DNA from: Apilactobacillus zhangqiuensis
Lineage (GTDB): Bacteria; Bacillota; Bacilli; Lactobacillales; Lactobacillaceae
Reading direction: 5' to 3'
Assembly (NCBI RefSeq): GCF_019656215.1
Contig: NZ_BPLK01000004.1
Coordinates: 124,001-188,000, forward strand
Length of the DNA: 64,000 bases
The notes under the pieces were generated by a model, which was not told the origin of the DNA, searched no databases, and saw only the letters and a program-made list of their open reading frames with translations. How positions within the stretch are numbered: the first letter of the stretch is position 1; each line of letters opens with the position of its first letter. This document shows positions 48,730 through 56,990 of the stretch, in pieces. Position numbers and translations under genes: made by a program.

Positions 48730-49263
48730 CTATTTTTTCTTGGTGGTCTTTTTAGTAGTTTTCTTCTTAGTCGTGGCCTTTTTCTTGTCTGTCTTTTCTG
48801 CAGCTTCTTGTTCAATCTTTTGATTTTCTTCGATTGCAGCAAGTTGGTCGTTTGCCCATGCACACAGTTTAGCGCTTAATTCGTCGTTTACCGCAAATTC
48901 GTCTTGTGATGATAATTCATCAATACGCATCATTGAACGGTTAACATCGGGTGATTCTACGAACATGTAGACATTTAGTGGACAATTAGTTTCGTCACTC
49001 ATCATCTTTGAGATATTTTTGATATATCTGTATGGCAAGTTAACAATGTTGTTTTGGAGGTAAAAACTAATGTCTTCGCCCTTCACTTGTAGTAATGCAG
49101 AAGCTAGGCGACCACTATTTACTTGTTCTTCCATAAAGTCCATCAATGGTTGAAATGCTTTGGCAGTGTCCTTCTTCAAATCAGCTAAAGATACTTCGGC
49201 TGAGTAGGTTTCAAAGCTTTCAGCAGTTACATCATCGATAAATTTTTGTGCATCCATTTCCAT
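48730..49263 (-). CDS. hypothetical protein with Lys/Thr-rich tail
   Basis: 177 aa, soluble, unrecognised. Residues 1-150 look globular and alpha/beta; the last ~25 residues are a low-complexity Lys/Thr tail (KKKTTKKTTKKK) that could bind nucleic acid or polyanions. SD AGGTG. It follows a small membrane-protein gene 18 nt upstream on the same strand, probably one operon. No terminator is evident right after it. Confidence 0.7.
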   Translation of the reverse strand: MEMDAQKFIDDVTAESFETYSAEVSLADLKKDTAKAFQPLMDFMEEQVNSGRLASALLQVKGEDISFYLQNNIVNLPYRYIKNISKMMSDETNCPLNVYMFVESPDVNRSMMRIDELSSQDEFAVNDELSAKLCAWANDQLAAIEENQKIEQEAAEKTDKKKATTKKKTTKKTTKKK

Positions 49264-49281
49264 ATTATTAAAACACCTATC

Positions 49282-49662
49282 TTATTTTTTTACGTTCTTT
49301 TTCACGATTCTTACGTAGTCATTTTTAATTTGTTTAGCAGCAATTCGATACCATAGTAAGTTCACAATGATTCCTAATACCGCAAACACTACTGCGAGAA
49401 TCGAAATACTATTATGACCTTGGGTCGCAAAAATAAATACAATTCGAATCATTGTTAAAGTATAGATACCCACCACGAATAATAGGAAGTGGTAAGCTAG
49501 ACGCCACTTAAGTAAGCCACCTATAATTAGAAGTAGATATAATACCGTCGCAACAATAATTGTCTTGATTAGATCTTGGGCATTTCCACCCATCAAAAAA
49601 TCACATATAATAAACATTACTAGTGATAAGAGACTCCAAAGGCTGATAATCTTTTTATTCAT
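49282..49662 (-). CDS. small hypothetical membrane protein
   Basis: 126 aa with four hydrophobic helices (~6-24, 32-50, 55-78, 86-106) and a basic C-terminus. Not recognised. First gene of a two-gene unit with the Lys-rich protein. Divergent from the RluA gene. Confidence 0.7.
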   Translation of the reverse strand: MNKKIISLWSLLSLVMFIICDFLMGGNAQDLIKTIIVATVLYLLLIIGGLLKWRLAYHFLLFVVGIYTLTMIRIVFIFATQGHNSISILAVVFAVLGIIVNLLWYRIAAKQIKNDYVRIVKKNVKK

Positions 49663-49748
49663 AACGTCCTCCGGTTTAAAATTACTATTTACACCTTATC
49701 ACAACTCGACTGAATATAGTAACACATTTGACTAAAAGAGGTGAAAAA

Positions 49749-50639
49749 ATGCAAAAATGGGAATATAAACTCATCGTTTCAAACGCTAACGAAGAAACAT
49801 CGCTACGAGAATACCTACAAAAGCAATTATTAATCCCTAAGCATCTCATCTTCTCACTTAGGACCAATGAACGCGTCTTGGTTAATGATAAGTATTTGCC
49901 CATGAATTTCGCGATTAAAAACGGTGATGAAATCCATCTAACATTTGTTGAAGATGATTTTTCACTACCGGTGCAAAACTTGATTCCAGATGATTCGATT
50001 AAACCTGATATCTTGTACGAAGATGACGATTTGTTGGTTGTCAACAAGCCCCGTGGATTCAAAACCCACCCTAATCAACCAGGCGAAAACAACACCCTAT
50101 TGAACTTTTGTGAGGCCTACCTTAATCACGCCAATCAACACGCATTCATGATTCATCGGTTGGATCAATTTACCTCTGGTGCCATTATCGTTGGAAAAAA
50201 TCCGGCAGTCGTCCCTATTTTAGTCCGTCTAATCAAGGACAAAACAATTCATCGAAACTATCTCGCATGGACAGATGGCATATTTAATACGCCAACAGGT
50301 ACCATCGATAAAGCAATTGGCTTTGATCCAGATGATAAACGAAAAAGAAAGATTGATGGGATAAAGCCACTCCAAGCCAAAACCGACTATCTGGTTAAAT
50401 CTACCACCAAAGAGCACTCACTGGTCGAATTATCACTGCATACTGGGCGGACTCATCAACTGAGGGTCCATTTAGCATCCATTAGCCATCCAATTGTGGG
50501 CGACCCTTTGTATAACCATAATTCGGATAGTGATGAAATGTTACTTCATTCATGGAAGTTAACATTAATTAGACCATATCATATGGATCAAATTGAGATT
50601 GAATCACCATTACCCGATTCATTTCAAAAATTTATGTAA
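49749..50639 (+). CDS. RluA-family pseudouridine synthase
   Basis: 296 aa. An S4-like N-terminal RNA-binding region is followed by the catalytic domain with HRLDQFTSG (Asp is the nucleophile) and LHTGRTHQLRVH. Modifies rRNA or tRNA; the exact target (RluC/RluD/YhcT class) cannot be told. The ATG at 49749, following AGAGGTGA, is preferred over 49728. Confidence 0.92.
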   Translation: MQKWEYKLIVSNANEETSLREYLQKQLLIPKHLIFSLRTNERVLVNDKYLPMNFAIKNGDEIHLTFVEDDFSLPVQNLIPDDSIKPDILYEDDDLLVVNKPRGFKTHPNQPGENNTLLNFCEAYLNHANQHAFMIHRLDQFTSGAIIVGKNPAVVPILVRLIKDKTIHRNYLAWTDGIFNTPTGTIDKAIGFDPDDKRKRKIDGIKPLQAKTDYLVKSTTKEHSLVELSLHTGRTHQLRVHLASISHPIVGDPLYNHNSDSDEMLLHSWKLTLIRPYHMDQIEIESPLPDSFQKFM

Positions 50640-50640
50640 A

Positions 50641-50680
50641 CAAAAAGAACCGTATCTTGCGATACGGTTCTTTTCTTTAT
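50641..50680. terminator. bidirectional terminator
   Basis: Stem AAAGAACCGTATC/GATACGGTTCTTT between the convergent RluA and phosphoketolase genes. Confidence 0.92.
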
Positions 50681-50715
50681 GGTTTGACCATAAGTGAATC
50701 AGATAAATTATCTAA

Positions 50716-53106
50716 TTACTTTAATGGTTTCCATTGCCATTCGTTAACTTCTGGTAAGTCAGTACCAACTTCACGGATGTAAGCATTGTGCTTGTCAACC
50801 ATGTCGTTCATACGTTGTACGAATGATGCACCCTTAACAGAGTATTCTGGAATGTCGTTAACAACTTCCTTAGCTAGGTCGAAACGATCTAGTTGGTTCA
50901 ATACACGCATGTCGAATGGTGTAGTGATATCACCGTTTTCACGGTAACCGTGAACGTGAACGTTGTGGTTGTGACGATCGAAGAATACATCCTTAACAAG
51001 GCCTTCGAATCCGTGGAATGCGAATACAACTGGCTTGTCAGTAGTGAATAGACGGTCAAATTCTTCATCAGTTAAACCACGAGGGTCAACCTTAGGTGAA
51101 CGTAGTTTCAAGAAGTCAACAACGTTGATGAATCTGATCTTCATTTCTGGGAATTCGTCGTGTAGTAATGAGATAGCAGCTAGTGATTCCCAAGTTGGTT
51201 CAGTACCAGCAGCAGCAATAACTACATCAGGTTCTTGACCTTGGTCAGTTGAAGCCCAGTCGATGTAACCTAAACCATTGTTTACAAGGTTAGTAGCTTC
51301 TTCAATTGAGAACCATTGTGGACGTGGGTGTTTTGAAGTAATGATTAAGTTAATCTTTTCTTGGCTGGCGAAAGCAACGTTACCAACAGCTAATAATGTG
51401 TTAGCATCAGCTGGTAAGTATTCACGAATGAATTCTGGTTTCTTTTCAGCTAAGTGAGTTAACATACCTGGATCTTGGTGAGTGTAACCATTGTGATCTT
51501 GTTGGAATACAGTTGAAGTATCAACAAAGTTCAATGATGGGTACTTCTTTCTCCATGGTTGGTCAGCAGCTTTACGTAACCACTTGAAGTGTTGAGTTAA
51601 CATTGAGTCAACAACACGACCGAATGATTCGTAAGTTGCGAAGAAACCATGACGACCAGTTAATACGTAACCTTCTAACCAACCTTCAGCTTGGTGTTCT
51701 GAAAGTTGTGAATCGATTAAACGACCTGATGGTGATACGTATTGGTCATTTGGTTCCATAACTTCTTCCATCCATTGACGGTTAGTTTCAGCAAACACAC
51801 CGAATAGACGGTTTGACATTGATTCATCAGGACCAAATGCACGGAAGTTATCTGGGTTAGCCTTCATAACGGCACCTAACCAGTTACTCCATACAGCCAT
51901 ATCTTGGGCTACAGTTTCACCTGGAGTCTTAACGTCAACAGCAAATTCTTTAACGTCTGGTAAGATAAGTGGCTTAGGATCGATACCACCGTTAGTAATA
52001 GGGTTAACTGACATTCTTCTGTCACCCTTAGGTGCTAGAGCCTTAATGTCATCCTTGATAGTACCGTCATCGTTAAATAGTTCTTCTGGTTTGTATGACT
52101 TCAACCAGTTAACGATTAAGTCAGCGTGTTCCATCTTGTCTGATGAAACATCAACTGGGATTTGGTGAGCACGGAATGAGTTTTCAATTGGGTTACCGTC
52201 TAAGTCAAACTTAGGACCAGTCCAACCCTTTGGAGTTCTAACAACGATTACTGGCCATACTGGTTCAGTAGCAGTGTCAGCAGTTTGGTTTTCACGTGCA
52301 TTCTTTTGTACGTCTTTAATTTCTTGAACAGCTTCGTCCATAACCTTAGCCATCTTTTCGTGGTAAGCCATGTGATCATCGAAGTCTTGTTCGTTTTCAA
52401 CGAAGTAAGCTTTCCAGCCCATACCCTTGAAGTAGTCAGTAATTTCTTGGTCTGACATACGTGACATGATAGTTGGGTTAGAAATCTTGAAACCGTTTAA
52501 GTTAATGATTGGTAGAACGGCACCATCTTTAACTGGGTTGATAAACTTGTCTGAGAACCAACTTGCAGCTAGAGGACCAGTTTCTAATTCACCATCACCA
52601 ATTTCAACAGCGGCAATTACATCAGGGTTATCAAAGATAGCACCAACACCGTGGGCTAGTGAGTAACCTAATTCTCCACCTTCATGAATTGAACCTGGAG
52701 TTTCAGGGGCAGCATGTGATGCAACTCCACCAGGGAATGAGAATTGTTTGAATAATTTAGCCATACCCTTTTCATCTTGTGAAATGTTTGGGTAAATGTC
52801 TGAGTAACTACCATCAATGTATGAGTTAGATACCATAACTTGGCCACCGTGACCTGAACCTTCAATGTAGAACATGTTTAGGTCATACTTGTTAATAACA
52901 CGGTTTAAATGTGCGTAAATAAAGTTTTGAGATACGATAGTACCCCAGTGACCGATAGGCTTAACTTTAACATCACTTGATGTTAATTCTCTCTTTAATA
53001 ATGGGTTATCTTTTAGATATAGTTGACCTACTGATAAGTAGTTAGCAGTACGCCAGTATTTATCTAATTCTTCCAAGTATTGCTTGGAATCGAAATCTTG
53101 AGCCAT
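50716..53106 (-). CDS. xfp: xylulose-5-phosphate/fructose-6-phosphate phosphoketolase
   Basis: 796 aa, complete. Thiamine-diphosphate enzyme splitting xylulose-5-P into acetyl phosphate and glyceraldehyde-3-P: the key step of heterolactic fermentation. Phosphoketolase signatures [12 protein letters not shown] and [14 protein letters not shown] are intact, and the N-terminal GHWGTI loop is present. ATG with AGGAG. It lies downstream of a GntR regulator on the same strand with a palindromic promoter region between them. Strongest marker of heterofermentative metabolism in the window. Confidence 0.97.
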   Translation of the reverse strand: MAQDFDSKQYLEELDKYWRTANYLSVGQLYLKDNPLLKRELTSSDVKVKPIGHWGTIVSQNFIYAHLNRVINKYDLNMFYIEGSGHGGQVMVSNSYIDGSYSDIYPNISQDEKGMAKLFKQFSFPGGVASHAAPETPGSIHEGGELGYSLAHGVGAIFDNPDVIAAVEIGDGELETGPLAASWFSDKFINPVKDGAVLPIINLNGFKISNPTIMSRMSDQEITDYFKGMGWKAYFVENEQDFDDHMAYHEKMAKVMDEAVQEIKDVQKNARENQTADTATEPVWPVIVVRTPKGWTGPKFDLDGNPIENSFRAHQIPVDVSSDKMEHADLIVNWLKSYKPEELFNDDGTIKDDIKALAPKGDRRMSVNPITNGGIDPKPLILPDVKEFAVDVKTPGETVAQDMAVWSNWLGAVMKANPDNFRAFGPDESMSNRLFGVFAETNRQWMEEVMEPNDQYVSPSGRLIDSQLSEHQAEGWLEGYVLTGRHGFFATYESFGRVVDSMLTQHFKWLRKAADQPWRKKYPSLNFVDTSTVFQQDHNGYTHQDPGMLTHLAEKKPEFIREYLPADANTLLAVGNVAFASQEKINLIITSKHPRPQWFSIEEATNLVNNGLGYIDWASTDQGQEPDVVIAAAGTEPTWESLAAISLLHDEFPEMKIRFINVVDFLKLRSPKVDPRGLTDEEFDRLFTTDKPVVFAFHGFEGLVKDVFFDRHNHNVHVHGYRENGDITTPFDMRVLNQLDRFDLAKEVVNDIPEYSVKGASFVQRMNDMVDKHNAYIREVGTDLPEVNEWQWKPLK

Positions 53107-53194
53107 TAATTAACACTCCTTTTAAATAAAAACTATTGAAATTAATAATGGAAAAATCATCAGACTACGCCCGATAATTTTAATTACAATGAAT

Positions 53195-53234
53195 ATAATA
53201 AAGACTTTTTGCAAAAAGTCAACCTTTTTGCAAA
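53195..53234 (-). promoter_or_regulatory. xfp promoter with palindromic operator
   Basis: TTGACT (53222-53217), 16 nt, TATTAT (53200-53195). The spacer is filled by the perfect 18-bp palindrome GACTTTTTGCAAAAAGTC (53203-53220). A second copy of the core word TTTGCAAAAAG lies just upstream (~53223-53233). A repressor bound here would block xfp transcription. Confidence 0.65.
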
Positions 53235-53346
53235 TTGATACGGTCCAATTTTTTCATCATAATTAAACCATTATTACATCGTCATTATTATGAACGATTT
53301 TGGCATAATAGTCCAATGATTTTCATAACTTTTTCTTATTAATTTT

Positions 53347-54066
53347 CTATACCATAACAAAAGTATTGTAACGTAAATATTGGTAGTGCAGACGCATGTT
53401 TGAGACCTCAAATGGAGTCCCGTCATCTAGGAAGAAAATTCCTTCCATGACACCAACTGGTTCGGTTGGCTTTAAGTCAAGCAATTCTTGATCTTGTTCA
53501 TTCGATGGGCTAGCCAATATTGATAGGAATGAACGAGTGACACTCTTGTTAATTGTGTCTTCAACGTAGTTAAAGATAGACTTTTCGACAATCTCTTGTG
53601 TTAGTTCAGGAGCAATCTTAATTGGAATATATCCTGTTTCTATCATGAACGGTTTGTCATCAAACAAACGAAGTCGTTGAATTTCGTACACGAAATCCCC
53701 TTCGGCTAAGAATAAGTCTTGTTGAATTTCTTTGCTGGCAGGTACAACCTTGAAACTCAATAACTTAATCTTTGGAACTTTCCCCTGGCTCTTCATACTG
53801 TCAGTAATCCCTAGGTTAGAACCTTCGTAATGAAAAATTGTTTTATTCTTCATAAATAATGGATTAATAAAAGTTCCAGAACCACGTTTTTTGAAAATAA
53901 TGCCGTCATCAGCTAACACTTTCAACGCCCGTTTCACTGAACTGCGGCTTACGTGGTATGTCTCACTTAATGTTCGCTCGTCGGGCAAGCGCTTATTAGG
54001 AAATTTGTTATCGACTATCTTTTGCTTCAAGTCGGATGACACTCTCCTGTAAACTAAATCAGCCAT
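53347..54066 (-). CDS. GntR/HutC-family regulator (UTRA domain)
   Basis: 239 aa. The N-terminal winged HTH (residues ~1-70: RRVSSDLKQKIV, LPDERTLSETYHVSRSSVKRAL) is followed by a UTRA ligand-binding domain (FVYEIQRLRLFDDKPFMIETGYIP). HutC-subfamily members sense sugar phosphates or small metabolites. It sits directly upstream of xfp, with the xfp promoter palindrome between them, making it the prime candidate regulator; ligand unknown. SD AAGGAG. Confidence 0.9.
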   Translation of the reverse strand: MADLVYRRVSSDLKQKIVDNKFPNKRLPDERTLSETYHVSRSSVKRALKVLADDGIIFKKRGSGTFINPLFMKNKTIFHYEGSNLGITDSMKSQGKVPKIKLLSFKVVPASKEIQQDLFLAEGDFVYEIQRLRLFDDKPFMIETGYIPIKIAPELTQEIVEKSIFNYVEDTINKSVTRSFLSILASPSNEQDQELLDLKPTEPVGVMEGIFFLDDGTPFEVSNMRLHYQYLRYNTFVMV

Positions 54067-54131
54067 TTTCTACTCCTTGCGATTAATTTTCTAAAAATCA
54101 GTATAACAGATTTATCGAGACAACTTTGCAA

Positions 54132-54461
54132 TTAAAATAAATTCTTCGGATGAGGTTTACCCACCATCTCATGTTTGACGTGTTGAATCATATCCGAAAT
54201 CATCTCTACAACGTGTGGATCGTCGACACCGTATAATACGCTGATACCGACTTTTTCCTTACATACAATTTGATACTTATATAGGATACCAAGTTGTTTT
54301 GAAACCACCGGTTGATCCAATTTAGTCGCTTCACAAATTTGATTTACACTTAGTGATTCGTCCGCATCCATTAAGGAAGTAATGATTAAAATTCGACGTT
54401 CATTACTTAACACCTTATAGATGGCTGCGACTTCCTCAATGATTTTCATTTTGTCCTGCAT
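54132..54461 (-). CDS. ArsR/SmtB-family metal sensor, alpha-5 site type
   Basis: 109 aa. Winged HTH (SVNQICEATKLDQPVVSKQLGIL). The C-terminal helix shows Asp81-x-His83-x10-His94-x2-His97, exactly the alpha-5 metal ligand set of SmtB/CzrA (D-x-H-x10-H-x2-H/E), while the alpha-3 CxC of ArsR/CadC is missing. It should therefore sense Zn/Co-like ions. Encoded 11 nt after the CadD-like transporter gene, one operon. Confidence 0.9.
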   Translation of the reverse strand: MQDKMKIIEEVAAIYKVLSNERRILIITSLMDADESLSVNQICEATKLDQPVVSKQLGILYKYQIVCKEKVGISVLYGVDDPHVVEMISDMIQHVKHEMVGKPHPKNLF

Positions 54462-54472
54462 TTAAACATCCC

Positions 54473-55036
54473 CTAGAACCAAGAAATCACGTGGGCGATT
54501 AATCCACTGTCGAATAATACATAGATTCCGACACCGATGTAGACCACCTTGGTCAAAATCTCACCGTATTTTTCCATCAAGTCATTAACCACTTTAATGT
54601 TACCAATCCACTTAATAATCAAAATGATTAAGATGGATAAAATCGTCAAGACTGCAATTACTTCGACAATTTGAATTGCGCTAATTGTAGATAGTACTGG
54701 TAAGAATAACGCCAGGTTGCATCCCGCACATACAGATAAGTAGGTAATTAGTGTAATCACTACAGGTGACTTGTGGTTCACCTCTTTGGCATCTTCGTCT
54801 TCATCTTTTAGTGCCATGTAGATAGGTAGAATTCCCATTAAACCTAATACCCATTCTGGTAGAAAACGGTCTAGGATTTGGCCGACACTAAAACTTAGAA
54901 TTAGTAATATCCATAATCCGATTAGGTACCCCATCATTACAGATCCTAGTTTATGTTTCTTCAACAAAAGAAGTAGAATGAAGAAGAAGTCTAGATTCAC
55001 CCCTAAAAAAGTAACTAAAATTAATAACCAATTCAT
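54473..55036 (-). CDS. CadD-family metal efflux protein
   Basis: 187 aa, about 5-6 transmembrane segments, similar to the CadD cadmium-resistance family (LGVNLDFFFILLLLL, WVLGLMGILPIYMALKDE, with a polar loop DEDEDAKEV). Probably exports a divalent cation. First gene of a cadD-arsR operon; upstream lies a palindromic operator. Specificity is better suggested by its regulator (Zn/Co type) than by the family name. Confidence 0.78.
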   Translation of the reverse strand: MNWLLILVTFLGVNLDFFFILLLLLKKHKLGSVMMGYLIGLWILLILSFSVGQILDRFLPEWVLGLMGILPIYMALKDEDEDAKEVNHKSPVVITLITYLSVCAGCNLALFLPVLSTISAIQIVEVIAVLTILSILIILIIKWIGNIKVVNDLMEKYGEILTKVVYIGVGIYVLFDSGLIAHVISWF

Positions 55037-55070
55037 TTATTTGTCCTCATTTCTTATATACCTGTTTTTA

Positions 55071-55092
55071 TATATACCATTTTCGGTATATA
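55071..55092. promoter_or_regulatory. ArsR-type operator
   Basis: Perfect inverted repeat TATATACC-N6-GGTATATA upstream of the cadD-arsR operon, with an additional TATACC half nearby (55056-55061). Size and AT-rich symmetry are typical of SmtB/CzrA-family operators. Confidence 0.65.
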
Positions 55093-55153
55093 CTACATTA
55101 ACGTGAATCGGTTGTCAATTCTATGCTAAAATAATTATCGAGGTGATTTTGAA

Positions 55154-55651
55154 ATGGGAAAAAAGAAGAAAAATAAAGTTCATAAGACTTTAGTCGAACA
55201 AATTCTTGATAAACACAACATTTCTTATATCCAACACCAATTCGCAACACACGACGAAAATAACGTCGCTCAACTAGAAGTCGAAGAAGACATGGATCAA
55301 CATCGTATCTACAAGACATTAGTGCTTGAAGGTAAGGAAACTGGTCCAGTTGTTGGCGTGGTGCCCTTGGATCAACATTTAGACGAAAAGAGACTTGCCA
55401 AAGAATCTGGCAACAAGAAGGTCAACATGGTTCCATTAAAGGACCTATTAAAGACCACTGGGTATGTTCACGGTGCTAATACACCAGTTGGAATCTACGA
55501 AAAATTCCACTACCCTATTTATATTGATAACGAAGCTAAACGCCAGGGCCAAATCCTGGTATCATCAGGACAAGTTGGTCGCTCCGTTGAACTAGACGCA
55601 ACTGATTTAGTTAATTTAGTTCACGGTCACTTCGTTGATATCGTAAAGTAA
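55154..55651 (+). CDS. ybaK: Cys-tRNA(Pro)/prolyl-tRNA deacylase, YbaK type
   Basis: 165 aa. YbaK/EbsC family trans-editing protein that hydrolyses mischarged tRNA. A basic N-terminus (GKKKKNKVHK) precedes the fold; KTLVLEG, the Gly-rich loop near GQILVSSGQVGRSVEL and conserved VPLKDLLK are visible. Cytoplasmic. SD GAGGTGA. Convergent with the HD-domain gene, with no visible terminator in the 11 nt between. Confidence 0.9.
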   Translation: MGKKKKNKVHKTLVEQILDKHNISYIQHQFATHDENNVAQLEVEEDMDQHRIYKTLVLEGKETGPVVGVVPLDQHLDEKRLAKESGNKKVNMVPLKDLLKTTGYVHGANTPVGIYEKFHYPIYIDNEAKRQGQILVSSGQVGRSVELDATDLVNLVHGHFVDIVK

Positions 55652-55662
55652 TTACGTATCTA

Positions 55663-56304
55663 TTAATGAATGCCTTGCCATTCATTCTTAAATTCCCTCA
55701 CAAAATCGTGCATATATTGACTACGTCTGTCCGCCATCTTCTTGGCCACCGGCGTATTCATTAAATCAGGTAATTTGAATAACTTTTCATAAAAATGATT
55801 AATGACCGTTGTATGCTCACGATATTGACTTTTGTCCATATCATTGCGAGGCATTTGTTCGGGGTCATAAATGGTATCGCCAAAGTGACCGCCGAAATAC
55901 ATAGCTCGAGCAACGCCAATGGCGCCAATCGCATCTAGTCGATCGGCATCTTGGACGATTTGCCCATTAATCGTTAATTCATAGTGATGCTTTAGGTTCG
56001 CACTGTAAGACATGTGCGTAATGATATCCATCACTTCAACAATTTGACTTGAGGTGTAATCCAGTTTTGCTAACTTGGATTGCACCTCTTTTTGTTTGTC
56101 ATATGTATTGTCTACCAACTTATCGTCGATAACATCGTGTAAATATGCTGCGGTTAAAACAATCAATAAATCAGCGTCTTTGGTTTGTTCTCCGATTGTC
56201 TTAGCCAATGCCACAACACGTTGAATATGCGTGTAGTCATGACCGGTAGTGTCGTTACCGAGTTCCTGTTCAACGTATTGTTTTAATTTATCGATTGTTT
56301 CCAT
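55663..56304 (-). CDS. HD-domain phosphohydrolase
   Basis: 213 aa. HD superfamily: HDYTHIQRV (His ligand), AAYLHDVIDD (the HD doublet), and DADRLDAIGAIGVARA (fourth ligand), the YedJ/YpgQ-like layout acting on nucleotides or small phosphates. The ATG at 56304 follows GGGGTGG and is preferred over an upstream GTG at 56313. Confidence 0.9.
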   Translation of the reverse strand: METIDKLKQYVEQELGNDTTGHDYTHIQRVVALAKTIGEQTKDADLLIVLTAAYLHDVIDDKLVDNTYDKQKEVQSKLAKLDYTSSQIVEVMDIITHMSYSANLKHHYELTINGQIVQDADRLDAIGAIGVARAMYFGGHFGDTIYDPEQMPRNDMDKSQYREHTTVINHFYEKLFKLPDLMNTPVAKKMADRRSQYMHDFVREFKNEWQGIH

Positions 56305-56404
56305 AATATCCACCCCACCGTTTATTTATAGTTTATTTTATATTATTTGAATTCACTTTTCTTTAAAATCGTTTTTTCTTTGTCGTTTCAAAATAACCCC
56401 AAAC

Positions 56405-56437
56405 AAAAAAGCACCCTACCAACGTAGGATGCTTTTT
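56405..56437 (-). terminator. terminator of the DUF1836 gene
   Basis: Stem AAGCATCCTACG/CGTAGGATGCTT-like (one mismatch) with T-run leftward. Confidence 0.85.
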
Positions 56438-56439
56438 TA

Positions 56440-56937
56440 TTATTCATAAATCATATCTTCAAAGATTTCGTTAGCAATCAATCTGTTAACAATGGTGTCA
56501 GCGATTGAACTTAGTAGTTGTTCAATTTCTGAATCGTTGTTAGCTACTGACTTGCCGTCTGCGATATGGTGTAGCTTTTGAACCAACATTTCAATGAATT
56601 CATCATATGCTTGTTTAGGAAATTGTTGTTTGGTAATTTCGTCAATTCCGCGTCTGATGTCCTTAATTGAAAAAACTGGTTTTAATAAACTGATAATTAT
56701 AATGTCTGCCACGTGGACAGTTTGATATTTCTTTTTAACTGGCGCAAATGTCGCCTTGTTTTTTACGTAATTATTAACCATGGACTTAGTTACCGTATCC
56801 ATCCCTAGTGGTCCAATCGCCTCGTTGACAACGGCCACTAGCTGATCCATGTATAAATCAAACTTAGGAAGTTCTTCCCATTTTGGCAAAGTAACTTCTT
56901 TCATTTGGTCCTGCCACTTGGTATATTTGCTGTTCAT
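56440..56937 (-). CDS. DUF1836 domain protein
   Basis: 165 aa. Matches the DUF1836 pattern known from Firmicutes: YMDQLVAVVNEAI, TKSMVNNYVKNK (HTH-like) and KYQTVHVADIIIISLLKPVFSI. Probably a small DNA-binding-like protein; function unknown. Single gene with its own terminator. Confidence 0.82.
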   Translation of the reverse strand: MNSKYTKWQDQMKEVTLPKWEELPKFDLYMDQLVAVVNEAIGPLGMDTVTKSMVNNYVKNKATFAPVKKKYQTVHVADIIIISLLKPVFSIKDIRRGIDEITKQQFPKQAYDEFIEMLVQKLHHIADGKSVANNDSEIEQLLSSIADTIVNRLIANEIFEDMIYE

Positions 56938-56990
56938 TAGATCACCTCAATATCATTATTATATCATATCAAGTAGTTTTATATACTAGC

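Noticed and set aside
53120-53346. Catabolite-responsive (cre) element at xfp
   Set aside because: The palindrome TTTTTGCAAAAA does not fit the cre consensus core; assigned to an unknown repressor instead.
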